Positions 45,039 to 54,256 are shown, counted from the first letter of the stretch. The stretch: DNA of 64,000 bases from Bog-756 sp963710495 (GCA_963710495.1 CAVQAI010000011.1:434001-498000), one strand, 5' to 3'. The notes: generated by a model from the sequence alone, not told the origin. Numbers and translations: made by a program.

Positions 45039-46586
45039 ATGACCACGACGATGCCAGAGCTCAGGGTGTTCGACGGGAGCCGGCCGTCCAGGTCGGGCGA
45101 CCTGACCCTGGAGACGGCCGGGATGCTCCCGATCCCCGAGGACGCCCGTTACGGTGCCAGCTGGCGCAACTTCACGGTGTGGTTCGCACCGAACATGGAG
45201 CTGTCCGGGGTCTTTACCGGGACGCTGGCCGCCACTTTGGGCTTGGGGTTGTGGGCCGGTCTGGCCGCCATTGTCATCGGCGTACTCCTGGGCGCGGCCC
45301 CGGTGGCCGCTCTGGCGCTATGGGGCCCGAAGACCGGAATGGCCCAGCTTCCACTGGCACGCCTGCCCTTCGGAAAGTCCATCACCATTCCGGCTCTGGT
45401 GCAGTGGCTCTCGGCGGTGGCCTGGGACGGCTTGGTCGGCCTCTTCGGCGGAGAGGCGGCGCAGCTCCTCTTCCACGTGCCCTTCGCCGTCGGGGTCGTG
45501 GTGGTGCTGGCACTCGAGGGGCTCATCGGCTTCCTCGGCTACGAGTTCGTCCACGGGCTCCAAGCCTGGGGGGCCGGGATCCTCGCTGTGCTGTTCGCCC
45601 TTCTCACGTACAAAGTGGTCGAGCGAGGGAACTTCCCGGTGCACGGGACGGTCCACGGCGGGGCCGCGATCGGGACCTTCATACTCATGACGACCATCGC
45701 CTTCAGCGGCGGGTTCAGCTGGGCCACCTACGCCGCCGACTACAGCCGCTACATGGCGACCGACACGGCACGCCCGCCTGTGTTCTGGTTCACCTTCGCC
45801 GGGATGGCCGGTTCCTTCCTCTGGGTGTACACCATCGGTCTGCTCGGAGCCCGTTCCCTGACGAGTCAGACGGCTGCTGGGGTGAAGGCGCTCATGGGCG
45901 GCGGGGCGCTCGGGTATCTGGCCCTGGTGGCAGTGGCATTCGGCGCGGTGACCAGCAACGCCATGAACGACTACTCGGGCTCTCTGGCCGCCCAGGCCGG
46001 AGGGGTGCGGATCAAGCGGCACATCTCGGCCGCGGTGGGGACGTTCGTCGCCTTCTTCCTCATCCTCTGGCTGCATACCGGAAACCTCTCGGCGAAGTTC
46101 CAGAACGTGCTGCTGTTCACCGCCTACTGGATTGCACCGTTCCTGGCTGTGGTGGTCATCGACTGGCACGATCGGAGGAGCACTGTGGATCGCCGGACAC
46201 TGGTCCACATGCTCCAGTGGCGGAACCTGGCCTCGGGGTGGCCCGCCCTGCTGGCTCTGGTGGTGGGCTTCGGCGCCATGGTCCCCTTCATGAACACGGG
46301 ACTGCTGGTCGGCCCGGCGGCCAACGCCCTCGACGGTGCCGACATCTCGTTCGTGGTGGGGTTCGTGGTGGCCGCTGCCGTGTACTACCCCATGCGGAGG
46401 TTGGCCGCCCAGCCCGTGGGACTCCCCCAGGGGGATGCCAAACAACGACAGGCCGAGACCATCGCGCCGGCCGCTCCCGCAGCCGCGACCCCGACAGCCG
46501 CCGACCGGCACCGCAACGGTCGCTCCTGCAACAGCCACCCCCGCCAGAACGGAGACCGGGTGAGTTTCAGGCCATCTTGGCGATGA
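45039..46586 (+). CDS. NCS1-family nucleobase/cation permease (cytosine permease-like)
   Basis: About 515 residues from ATG 45039. About twelve hydrophobic segments. ASWRNFTVWFAPNMELSGVF is the NCS1 N-terminal signature. GGFSWATYAADYSRYM in helix 6 holds the Tyr/Ser pattern typical of purine/cytosine permeases, and TSNAMNDYSGSLAAQ follows. It should import a nucleobase or related compound with a cation. The last 25 residues look out of frame; the neighbouring frame reads TATVAPATATPARTETG and stops at 46563. An indel near 46510 and a true end at 46563 are therefore likely. Confidence 0.87.
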   Translation: MTTTMPELRVFDGSRPSRSGDLTLETAGMLPIPEDARYGASWRNFTVWFAPNMELSGVFTGTLAATLGLGLWAGLAAIVIGVLLGAAPVAALALWGPKTGMAQLPLARLPFGKSITIPALVQWLSAVAWDGLVGLFGGEAAQLLFHVPFAVGVVVVLALEGLIGFLGYEFVHGLQAWGAGILAVLFALLTYKVVERGNFPVHGTVHGGAAIGTFILMTTIAFSGGFSWATYAADYSRYMATDTARPPVFWFTFAGMAGSFLWVYTIGLLGARSLTSQTAAGVKALMGGGALGYLALVAVAFGAVTSNAMNDYSGSLAAQAGGVRIKRHISAAVGTFVAFFLILWLHTGNLSAKFQNVLLFTAYWIAPFLAVVVIDWHDRRSTVDRRTLVHMLQWRNLASGWPALLALVVGFGAMVPFMNTGLLVGPAANALDGADISFVVGFVVAAAVYYPMRRLAAQPVGLPQGDAKQRQAETIAPAAPAAATPTAADRHRNGRSCNSHPRQNGDRVSFRPSWR

Positions 46587-47460
46587 ACTGCTCGGCGAAC
46601 CCCTCGCAGGCGGCGAGCCGGGCGCTTTGGATCGCGTCGGGCGAGTCGCTCTCCCCGGCCGGCACGGCCATCCACGGTGCGCACAGGAGGTCGGTGATCC
46701 CGGCGTCTTCGAGACGACGGTAGAGATCGAGGTCGGGGAAAGCTCGCACGGCCACATACACCGCAAACGGCTCTTCAGCCCGCCCGGCCCGTTCCACCGC
46801 CTCGCGGATACGGGCCACCTGCGAGAACGCCTCGTCGGGGAGTACCGCGCCGGTGTTGACCCACCCGTCGCACAACGTCGAGGCCCGTCGGATGGCGGCC
46901 GGTGAGTCACCTCCACCGATGATCGGGATCGGCTTCGATGGCGAAGGGTTCATCTGGCAGGCCGGCACGTCGTAGTAGGGGCCGTGATACTCGACCCAGC
47001 CCCCCTGCCAGAGGGCCCGCAGGGCGGGGATCATGTCGTCGAGCCGCTTCCCGCGGGTATGGAAGTCCTGCCCGGTCTGGATGTACTCCTCCTCGCACCA
47101 GCCCACCCCGACACCGAGGCGGACCCGATCGTGGGTGAGCACCGCCGCGGTACCCACCGACTTGGCCACCGTGATCAGGTCGCGCACCGGGGCGATGTAG
47201 ACCCCGGTGGTGAACGTGAGCTCCGTGGTCACCGTGGAGAGGGCGGAGACCAGGCACATCGGGTCGGGCCAGGCGGTCTCCTTGGCCCAGAAGGGGGAGC
47301 CGTCGGGTGCTTTCGAATAGGTGTAGCGCGACTCGAGCTGGCGCGGGTTGAACAGGTGGTCGGACAGGTAGATCCCGGAATAGCCGAGGCCGTCGGCCGC
47401 CACCGACAGGTCGATGGCCGACTCGATGGGTAGGAAGGTGACGGCCATGTGGAACCGCAT
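46567..47460 (-). CDS. LLM-class flavin/F420-dependent oxidoreductase
   Basis: 297 residues from ATG 47460. The barrel shows MRFHMAVTFLPIESAIDL, GIYLSDHLFNPRQLESRYTY, TTGVYIAPVRDLITVAKS and VRLGVGVGWCEEEYIQTG, with KPIPIIGGGDSPAAIRRA later. This is a TIGR03619-type probable F420-dependent enzyme. It starts 55 bp after the stop of the CYP125-like gene on the same strand and so may be cotranscribed with it and take part in sterol catabolism. The function is inferred from position only. Confidence 0.88.
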   Translation of the reverse strand: MRFHMAVTFLPIESAIDLSVAADGLGYSGIYLSDHLFNPRQLESRYTYSKAPDGSPFWAKETAWPDPMCLVSALSTVTTELTFTTGVYIAPVRDLITVAKSVGTAAVLTHDRVRLGVGVGWCEEEYIQTGQDFHTRGKRLDDMIPALRALWQGGWVEYHGPYYDVPACQMNPSPSKPIPIIGGGDSPAAIRRASTLCDGWVNTGAVLPDEAFSQVARIREAVERAGRAEEPFAVYVAVRAFPDLDLYRRLEDAGITDLLCAPWMAVPAGESDSPDAIQSARLAACEGFAEQFIAKMA

Positions 47461-47515
47461 GGCTAGTCCCGGCTCGGTCCGTGAGGTCTGGTCAACGGAT
47501 TGGTCAACGGAATGG

Positions 47516-48746
47516 TCAACGGCCCAGCGGCGCCGACGGAGCGAACGCCACCGGGAGGTGCTTGACACCGTTGATGAAGTTGGAGCGCAGCCGTTGGACC
47601 TCGCCGTCCAGCCGGATGTCGGGCAACCGGTCGAGGAGCCGGTCGAACATCACCCGGATCTCCATGCGGGCCAGGTTGGCGCCCAGGCAGAAGTGGGGCC
47701 CACCGCCGCCGAAGGCCATGTGGTTGTTGGGGGAGCGGCCGATGTCGAACCGATCCGGCTCCGGGAAGACCTTCTGGTCCCGGTTGGCCGAGATGTGCCA
47801 GAACACCACCTTGTCCCCTTCGGCCACCTGTTGGTCGCCGATCATGACATCTGCGGTGGCCTGGCGCCGGAAGTGCATGACCGGGGAGACGTAGCGCAGC
47901 ATCTCCTCGACAGCGGAGGGAAGGAGCGAGCGGTCGGACCGGAGACGCTCCCACTGGTCGGGATTGTCGAAGAAGGCCACGATCGCCCCCGACATCAGAT
48001 TGCGAGTGGTCTCGTTGCCGGCCACCGCCAGCAGCAGGAAGAAGAGGTCGAGCTCCAGCTGGGACAGCTGGTCGCCTTCGATCTCGGCCTGCGTCAGCAC
48101 GCTGAAGAGGTCCTCGTGCGGGTCGAGGCGCTTCTTGGCGCAGAGCTCGTCGGCGTAGGCGAACAGCTCCATCGCCGCCTGCCCCGGCGCGTCGGGGCTG
48201 GCCTGGTACTCGGGGTCGGCAGAGCCGATCATCGTGTTGGACCAGTCGAACACGAGGTGGCGATCCTCCTGGGGAACACCCATCAGGTCGGCGATGACCT
48301 GGAGTGGGAGCTCCGCCGAGATCTGCTCGACGAAGTCGGCAGTGCCCTGCTCACAGACGCCGTCGATGATGGAGTCGGCGGACCGGACCACCTTCTCCTC
48401 GAGGTCTCGGATCATCCGGGGCGTGAATCCCTTGTTGACCAGCCGGCGGTACCGGGTGTGCATGGGCGGGTCCATGTTGAGCATCATCATCCGCTGCTCC
48501 GCCAGAGCCTCCTCCTCCATGTCGGTGAAGAGGGCGGCGGAGCGGTAGGAGGAGAAGTGCTCGTAGTCGCGGTTCACCGTCACGCAGTCGTCGTAGCGCG
48601 GTGACCGACCAGAACCCCTCGGCGAACCCTTCCGGATCGAGGTGCCATTGGACGGGGTTCTCTCGCCGCAGTTGGGCGAACCACTCGTGAGGGACGGCCT
48701 GGACGAAATTGTCGGGGTCACACAGGTCGATGTCGGTTGTTCGCAT
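47516..48746 (-). CDS. cyp125: CYP125-like cytochrome P450 (steroid side-chain terminal hydroxylase), frameshift near the 5' end
   Basis: About 409 residues from ATG 48746, preceded by GGGGGAG. N-terminal DLCDPDNFVQAVPHEWFAQL resembles CYP125/CYP142. The frame breaks at about 48600; dropping one base joins GFWSVT to RYDDCVTVNRDYEHFSSY. Later motifs are VAGNETTRN (I-helix), EEMLRYVSP (ExxR) and FGGGGPHFCLGANLARME (heme Cys). CYP125 oxidises the terminal methyl of cholesterol or cholestenone to the alcohol, aldehyde and acid, starting side-chain breakdown. It is divergent from the fadE29-ltp2 operon, as expected for this pathway. The shared promoter has a KstR-like site. Confidence 0.87.
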
Positions 48747-48847
48747 GATGTCTCCCCCGGGTAGTCCGTGACGGGAGCCACGGGCTTCCGACCGGTGCGC
48801 GGTCTCGAGCTCGGTCTGCAAGCCGGTCGGCCCGAGCCCTGAGTTTC

Positions 48848-48861
48848 TAGAACGCGTATCA
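48848..48861. promoter_or_regulatory. KstR-like operator in the cyp125/fadE29 divergent promoter
   Basis: TAGAACGCGTATCA matches seven of the eight fixed positions of the mycobacterial KstR consensus TNNAACNNGTTNNA. A -10-like TATCAT follows at 48864-48869, so binding would block the rightward promoter. Confidence 0.55.
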
Positions 48862-48925
48862 GTTATCATAGGGCACCGCACCCCGGGCCTCGACAGCTGT
48901 GCCGGTGCGCAAGGATGAGTGCCGG

Positions 48926-48991
48926 GCAGTGCAGAGCCGGGCCAGTGCAGAGGCAGAGGCAGTGCAGAGCCGGGCCAGTGCAGAGGCAGTG
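48926..48991 (+). repeat. 33-bp tandem repeat (x2) in the leader of the fadE29 operon
   Basis: Two copies starting at 48926 and 48959, beginning GCAGTGCAGAGCCGGG, followed by several AGTGC pentamers to about 49012. The period is in frame with the fadE29 homologue, so the repeat could be translated from a start near 48899. No family member has such an extension. Confidence 0.8.
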
Positions 48992-49030
48992 CAGTGCAGT
49001 GCAGGGGCAGTGAAAGGGGAACGCCGAGCC

Positions 49031-50191
49031 ATGTACCTGGAGGAGACCTCGGAGCAACAGGCGCTGCGGCACGAGCTTCGGGCCTACTTTGCCGACCTAC
49101 TGACTCCGGAGGTCCGCCAGGCGCTCGACTCCGAGAACGAGGGCGGTGAGGTCTCCCACAGCCTGGTGCGGCGGATGGGCAAGGACGGCTGGCTCGGGAT
49201 CGGCTGGCCCAAGGAGTACGGCGGGCAGGGACGACCCACGTCCGATCAGTTCATCTTCTTCACCGAGGTCCAGCGCGCCCGCGCTCCGTTCCCATTCGTG
49301 ACCCTCAACACGGTGGGACCGATGCTCATGCGGTTCGGGACCGACGAGCAGAAGAGCTTCTTCCTCTCGGGGATCCTGGCCGGCGAGATCCATTTCGCCA
49401 TCGGCTACACCGAGCCGGGCGCGGGAACCGACCTGGCCTCGCTGCGCACCCGCGCTGAGCGCGACGGCGACGAGTGGGTCATCAACGGCAACAAGATCTT
49501 CACCAGCGGAGCCGACCAGGCCGACTACATCTGGCTCGCCACCCGGACCAATCCCGACGCGCCCAAGCACAAGGGAATCTCCATCTTCCTGGTGCCTACC
49601 GCGGCTCCGGGCTTCTCGTGCACCCCGCTGGTCACCGTCGGCGGCGTGGCCACCACCGCCTCCTACTACGACAACGTCCGGGTGCCCACCACAGCGCTCG
49701 TCGGGGAGCTCAACGAGGGGTGGCGCCTGATCACCGGACAGCTCAACCACGAACGAGTCGGGCTGGCCGCGGTCAGCGCGCTGGCCCAGCGGTTGTGGGT
49801 GGAGACGGCGGCGTGGGCCGTCGACCAGGGCGTCGCCGACGTCGGCTGGGTCCAGGCCGATCTCGGCCGCACCTTTGCCTTGCTCGAGGCCCAGAAGCTC
49901 CTCAATTGGCGGATGACCGCAGCGGTGGCCGCCGACACCCTTGGCCCGGCCGACTCCTCGGCGGTCAAGGTCTTCGGCACCGAATCGACGGTGGAGATCT
50001 ATCGACGGCTGCTCGGTGTGGTCGGTGCCGGCGGTTACCTCAGCCCGGGATCGCCCGGTGCGGTCCTCCACGGCGAGCTCGAGCGGGCCGCCCGGCAGTC
50101 GCAGATCAACACCTTCGGAGGTGGGGTCAACGAGGTCCAGCGTGAGATCCTGGCCACGGCCGGACTGGGCATGAAGCGGGCGGCCCGGTGA
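49031..50191 (+). CDS. fadE29: Acyl-CoA dehydrogenase FadE29-like (ChsE2), steroid side-chain dehydrogenation
   Basis: 386 residues from ATG 49031, where family similarity begins (MYLEETSEQQALRHELRAYF). It closely follows mycobacterial FadE29 in HFAIGYTEPGAGTDLASLRT, DYIWLATRTNP, KHKGISIFLVPT, NEGWRLITGQLNHERV and ITFGGGVNEV-type ending (NTFGGGVNEVQREI). ChsE1-ChsE2 is a heterotetramer that oxidises the three-carbon side-chain CoA ester (3-oxo-4-pregnene-20-carboxyl-CoA) to the 17(20)-enoyl-CoA. The GTG of the next gene overlaps its stop (GTGA). Confidence 0.9.
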   Translation: MYLEETSEQQALRHELRAYFADLLTPEVRQALDSENEGGEVSHSLVRRMGKDGWLGIGWPKEYGGQGRPTSDQFIFFTEVQRARAPFPFVTLNTVGPMLMRFGTDEQKSFFLSGILAGEIHFAIGYTEPGAGTDLASLRTRAERDGDEWVINGNKIFTSGADQADYIWLATRTNPDAPKHKGISIFLVPTAAPGFSCTPLVTVGGVATTASYYDNVRVPTTALVGELNEGWRLITGQLNHERVGLAAVSALAQRLWVETAAWAVDQGVADVGWVQADLGRTFALLEAQKLLNWRMTAAVAADTLGPADSSAVKVFGTESTVEIYRRLLGVVGAGGYLSPGSPGAVLHGELERAARQSQINTFGGGVNEVQREILATAGLGMKRAAR

Positions 50192-51261
50192 GCCCTCCGG
50201 CCACCGGGGTGGAAACCGCCGAGCAGTCCTCCACCCTCGACGACGAGCTGCGGGCTTTCGTCGGGCAGCCGTCGGGACCGTCCACCCAGGCCCCCGATGC
50301 CGTCAATCTGCCCATGATCCGCCACTGGGTCGAGGCCATGGGTGACCACAACCCGGTCTACGTCGACGACCAGGCGGCCCGGGCGGCCGGGTTTCCGGGG
50401 ATCATCGCCCCGCCCACCATGCTCCAGGCCTGGATCATGCGCGGTCTGCGGGCCTCGCTCGAGCTCGAGCTGGCCCGGGCGACCGGTGAGGCACGGGGGG
50501 ACTCGCCCGTGGATCATCTGATGGGCCTGCTCGATTCGGCCGGCTACACCTCGGTGGTGGCTACCAACTGCGACCAGCACTACGTCCGGCCTCTGGCGCT
50601 CGGCGACATCATCGAGGTCTCGTCGGTCATCGACGACGTCTCGGCCGAAAAGGCGACCGGCCTCGGTGTCGGCCGCTTCGTCACCACCCGGCTCGAGTTC
50701 ACCGACCAGGACGGGGAGCCGGTGGCCACCATGCGCTTCCGCATCCTCAAGTTCCGGCCCCGCCCCCCGGCAGCTGATCCCGCCGGGCCCACGGCCGGCC
50801 CGCAGGCCGAAGCGGTCCGACCGAAGCGGCCCCGCCCGGCCCTGACGCTGGACAACCGGTTCTTCTTCGAAGGGGCGAAGGAGCACAAGCTCCTCATCCA
50901 GCGGTGTACCAACTGCGGCGCCCTCCGGCATCCGCCTCGGCCCTCCTGTGCCGCCTGCCGGTCGTTCGAGTGGGACACGGTCACGGCGTCCGGCCGGGGG
51001 ACCATTTACAGCTACGTGGTCAACCACTACCCGCAGGTGCCGGCGTTCGACTACCCGCTGGTGATCGCCCTGGTCGAGCTGGAGGAGGGCACCCGCCTCG
51101 TGGCCAACGTGGCCGGCATCACGCCCGACACCGTCTCCATCGGCATGCCGGTGGTCGTCGAGTTCGAGCAATTCGACGAGGACCTCACGCTGCCGGTCTT
51201 CCGTCCCGCGGCCGGATCCGACCCCGTCGGACCGGCCACCGCCGCGACCGGGAGCCGATGA
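50188..51261 (+). CDS. chsH2: ChsH2-like protein: MaoC-type hydratase domain fused to a DUF35 zinc-ribbon/OB domain
   Basis: 357 residues. The N-terminal hot-dog domain contains MIRHWVEAMGDHNPVYVDD and PGIIAPPTMLQAWIM. The C-terminal DUF35 domain contains a four-Cys rubredoxin-like ribbon (CTNCGALRHPPRPSCAAC) and an OB-fold (SGRGTIYSYVVNHYPQV). In mycobacteria, ChsH2 pairs with ChsH1 to hydrate the steroid enoyl-CoA, and its DUF35 domain binds the aldolase Ltp2. Here it lies between the two dehydrogenase subunits rather than after them. Four-base overlaps occur at both ends. Confidence 0.9.
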   Translation: MSPPATGVETAEQSSTLDDELRAFVGQPSGPSTQAPDAVNLPMIRHWVEAMGDHNPVYVDDQAARAAGFPGIIAPPTMLQAWIMRGLRASLELELARATGEARGDSPVDHLMGLLDSAGYTSVVATNCDQHYVRPLALGDIIEVSSVIDDVSAEKATGLGVGRFVTTRLEFTDQDGEPVATMRFRILKFRPRPPAADPAGPTAGPQAEAVRPKRPRPALTLDNRFFFEGAKEHKLLIQRCTNCGALRHPPRPSCAACRSFEWDTVTASGRGTIYSYVVNHYPQVPAFDYPLVIALVELEEGTRLVANVAGITPDTVSIGMPVVVEFEQFDEDLTLPVFRPAAGSDPVGPATAATGSR

Positions 51262-52421
51262 TGGACTTCACCTTCAACGAGGAACAGCGGGCCGTCCAGC
51301 AGGCGGCCGACGGGCTGTTCACCGGCCTGGTGACCCCGGACCGGGTGCAGGAGGTGGAGTCCGGCGACGAGCGATTCGACCACGAGCTCTGGGGCGAGCT
51401 GGCCAAGGCCGATCTGCTCGGGCTGCCCGTCCCCGAAGCCCTCGGTGGCGGTGGGTTCGGCATGGTCGAGGTGGCGCTCGTCCTCGAGGCGCAGGGGCGG
51501 GTCGTAGCGCCCGTCCCTCTGCTGCCCACGTTGGTCCTCGGGGCCATGCCGGTGGCCGAGTTCGGGAGCGAGAGGCTGCAGGCCGATCTCCTGAACGGGG
51601 TGGCCTCCGGCCGGACCGTGCTCTCGGCCGGACTCACCGACGTGGCCGCCGACATCGCCGCCGGCGGCCCGGGCCGTCCCGCCGTCCGCGCCGAGGCGGT
51701 GGATGGGGGTGTCTCCCTCTCCGGCACGGCGTTTGCCGTCCCCTCGGCCCACGTGGCCGATCGGGTCCTCGTCCCCGCCTCCCTCGACGGCGGTGTGATC
51801 GTGGCCGCCATCGACCCGAGGGCGGCCGGGGTGACCGTCGAGCGGGCCGTGACGACCAACCGGGAGGTCCATCCCCACCTCCACCTCGACGGCGTGCGCG
51901 CCGGGTCCGACCAGCTGCTGGCCGGAGGCGATCCTGGCCGTGGGCCCGAGGTCCTCGACTGGATGCTGCTGCGGGCCTGGACGGCGCTGTGCGCCCTCCA
52001 GGTCGGGGTCACCGAGGCGGCCGTGGCCCAGACCGCGGCGTACCTCAACACCAGGGAGCAGTTCGGCCGGCCGCTGTCGACCTTCCAGGGCACGATGCTC
52101 CGGTCCGCCGACGCAGCCATCGACACCGAGTCGATCCGGGTGACCATGTGGCAAGCCGCCTGGCGCCTCGATCAGGGGCTCGACGCGGCGCTGGCCGTGA
52201 GCGTGGCCTCGTGGTTCGCGGCCGAAGCCGGTCAGCGGGCCGTCTTCGCCACCCAGCACCTCCACGGCGGCATCGGCGCCGACATCTCCTATCCCATCCA
52301 CCGCTATTTCCTGTGGGGCAAGCAGATCGAGCTCATGCTCGGGGCGGCGAGCGCCCACCTGGCCCGCCTGGGCCGACAGGTCGTCGACGAGCTCGAGGCG
52401 GGCCGGGCGGTGGTGGCATGA
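51258..52421 (+). CDS. fadE28: Acyl-CoA dehydrogenase FadE28-like (ChsE1), partner subunit
   Basis: 387 residues; ATG 51258 overlaps the chsH2 stop, and ATG 51261 (MDFTFNEEQ) is equally good. The dehydrogenase fold is recognisable, with LLGLPVPEALGGGGFGMVE, REQFGRPLSTFQGTMLRSAD and QHLHGGIGADISYPIHRYF. The VEGTS-type catalytic Glu region is absent, as in half-active ChsE1 subunits, and the central GD/N substrate strand is weak. It should form the alpha2beta2 complex with the FadE29-like protein at 49031. Confidence 0.88.
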   Translation: MMDFTFNEEQRAVQQAADGLFTGLVTPDRVQEVESGDERFDHELWGELAKADLLGLPVPEALGGGGFGMVEVALVLEAQGRVVAPVPLLPTLVLGAMPVAEFGSERLQADLLNGVASGRTVLSAGLTDVAADIAAGGPGRPAVRAEAVDGGVSLSGTAFAVPSAHVADRVLVPASLDGGVIVAAIDPRAAGVTVERAVTTNREVHPHLHLDGVRAGSDQLLAGGDPGRGPEVLDWMLLRAWTALCALQVGVTEAAVAQTAAYLNTREQFGRPLSTFQGTMLRSADAAIDTESIRVTMWQAAWRLDQGLDAALAVSVASWFAAEAGQRAVFATQHLHGGIGADISYPIHRYFLWGKQIELMLGAASAHLARLGRQVVDELEAGRAVVA

Positions 52422-52978
52422 GCACCGGATCCGGGACCGGGACCGGATCCGCCGCACCGGCCCGGGCACCGGCACCGGCACCGGCACAAGCGCCTGCACC
52501 GCGACCGGCACAAGCACCGGTGTCGCCACAGCCCCACACCCGACGATTCGATGAGGTGGCGGTGGGGGACCAGCTGCCCGAGCTGGCGCTGCCCCTCACC
52601 CGGACCTTGATCGTCTCGACGGCCATCGCCTCACGCGACTACCAGGACGTCCACCACGACCCGGAGCTGGCCGTCCAGCGCGGATCGAAGGACATCTTCA
52701 TGAACATCCTCTCGACCAACGGCCTCGTCGGTCGCTACGTGACCGACTGGTCCGGGCCGGGCGGGATCCTCACCGACGTGAACATCCGCCTGGGCGCGCC
52801 CAACTATCCCGACGACACCATGACCCTCACCGGCTCGGTGACCACCAAGGACGATGCCCCCGGGGCCGACGGGTACGGAGCCGTCGAGATCACCCTTCGC
52901 GGGAGCAACCGGCTGGGCGACCACGTGACCGGCACCGTCCGGCTCCGGCTCCCCTCTGGGGGAACGGCCGGGCGATGA
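52418..52978 (+). CDS. chsH1: ChsH1-like MaoC enoyl-CoA hydratase
   Basis: 186 residues. The hot-dog hydratase carries the catalytic Asp/His pair in ASRDYQDVHHDPELAVQRGS and NILSTNGLVGRYVTDW. With ChsH2 it hydrates the 17(20)-double bond of the side-chain enoyl-CoA. An N-terminal Ala/Pro/Gln-rich tail (about residues 12-40), encoded by GCACCGGC-type repeats, is not expected in the family and may be a flexible linker. Four-base overlaps on both sides. Confidence 0.88.
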   Translation: MSTGSGTGTGSAAPARAPAPAPAQAPAPRPAQAPVSPQPHTRRFDEVAVGDQLPELALPLTRTLIVSTAIASRDYQDVHHDPELAVQRGSKDIFMNILSTNGLVGRYVTDWSGPGGILTDVNIRLGAPNYPDDTMTLTGSVTTKDDAPGADGYGAVEITLRGSNRLGDHVTGTVRLRLPSGGTAGR

Positions 52979-54162
52979 GCGGAGAGCACCACGCCTACGC
53001 CGGCAGCACGGCGATCGCCGGCATCGGGGCCACCGAGTTCTCCAAGGAGTCCGGCCGGAGTGACCTCCGCCTGGCGGTGGAGGCGGTCGACCTGGCCCTG
53101 CGCGACGCCGGCATCGAGCCGGCCGAGGTCGACGGGATGGTCACCTTCAGCGCCGACACGAATCCGGAGATCGAGATCGCCCGCAGCCTGGGCATGGGCG
53201 AACTGTCCTTCTTCAGCCGCATCCACTACGGCGGGGGTGCGGCTTGCGCCACCATCCAACAGGCGGCCATGGCCGTCCAGTCGGGCGTGGCCGACGTGGT
53301 CGTCTGCTATCGGGCCTTCAACGAGCGGTCGGGTCATCGTTTCGGCACCGGGGTTCAGGACCGGGCACCGGTGCCCAACGCGGAGACTGCCAACTTCGCC
53401 TGGTATGCACCGGTCGGCCTGCTCACGCCGGCCCAATGGGTGGCCATGGCGGCCCAGCGCTACCTCCATGTGTCGGGTGCCACGTCCGAGGACCTGGGCC
53501 GGGTGGCCGTGGCCGACCGGCGCCATGCGGCGACCAACCCGAAGGCCTGGTTCTACGGGAAGCCGATCACGCTCGAGGAGCACCAGGCGTCCCGATGGAT
53601 CGTCGAGCCGCTCCACCTGCTCGACTGCTGCCAAGAGACCGACGGCGGCCAGGCATTGGTGGTCACCTCCCTCGAGCGGGCACGAGATCTGCCCACCTCG
53701 CCGGTGGTCATCGAGGGGGCGGCCCAGGGAGCAGGGCCCGGCCAGGAGATGATGACCTCGTACTACGTGGGCGATCTCTGTGGGCTGGGCGAGATGGAGT
53801 CCGTGGCCCGCCAGCTGTGGCAGACATCCGGCCTGACACCGGCCGACGTGCAGACCGCCGTCCTCTACGACCATTTCACGCCGTATGTGCTGTATCAGTT
53901 GGAGGAGCTCGGCTTTTGCGCCAAGGGCGAGGCCAAGGAGTTCGTGCGCGACGGCAACATCGAGATCGGCGGGGGACTGCCGGTGAACACGCATGGTGGG
54001 CAGCTGGGCGAGGCCTACCTGCACGGCATGAACGGGATCGCCGAAGGCGTGCGCCAGGTGCGGGGCACCTCTGTGAACCAGGTCCCCGAGGTGCACCACG
54101 TCCTGGTCACCGCCGGCACCGGCGTGCCCACCAGCGGTCTCATCCTCGGGGTCGACGGCTGA
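52975..54162 (+). CDS. ltp2: Ltp2-like thiolase-superfamily aldolase (steroid side-chain cleavage)
   Basis: 395 residues. The thiolase-fold protein begins STAIAGIGATEFSKESGRSD, then VDGMVTFSADTNPEIEIAR, IHYGGGAACATIQQAA and LYDHFTPYVLYQLEELGF. The C-terminus has GLPVNTHGGQLGEAYLHGMN. Ltp2 performs the retro-aldol cleavage releasing propionyl-CoA and the 17-ketosteroid, in complex with the ChsH2 DUF35 domain. Known Ltp2 enzymes use tyrosines in place of thiolase Cys chemistry, and suitable Tyr residues are present here. Last gene of the operon. Confidence 0.9.
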   Translation: MSGEHHAYAGSTAIAGIGATEFSKESGRSDLRLAVEAVDLALRDAGIEPAEVDGMVTFSADTNPEIEIARSLGMGELSFFSRIHYGGGAACATIQQAAMAVQSGVADVVVCYRAFNERSGHRFGTGVQDRAPVPNAETANFAWYAPVGLLTPAQWVAMAAQRYLHVSGATSEDLGRVAVADRRHAATNPKAWFYGKPITLEEHQASRWIVEPLHLLDCCQETDGGQALVVTSLERARDLPTSPVVIEGAAQGAGPGQEMMTSYYVGDLCGLGEMESVARQLWQTSGLTPADVQTAVLYDHFTPYVLYQLEELGFCAKGEAKEFVRDGNIEIGGGLPVNTHGGQLGEAYLHGMNGIAEGVRQVRGTSVNQVPEVHHVLVTAGTGVPTSGLILGVDG

Positions 54163-54256
54163 CCGACCCGGGAGTCGGCCGGGTCCCGCCTGGGAACCCG
54201 GCCAGGCGGGGCCCGAGCACCGGTGATTTCGACGCCTCGAATTCGTCTACCTATCG

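Noticed and set aside
45318..46916. 532-codon minus-strand frame opposite the NCS1 permease
   Set aside because: His/Pro/Arg-rich with no helices; the plus strand has the NCS1 motifs and about twelve hydrophobic segments.
51051..52529. 492-codon minus-strand frame opposite fadE28
   Set aside because: Shadow of a high-GC coding strand; no start signal and no family similarity.
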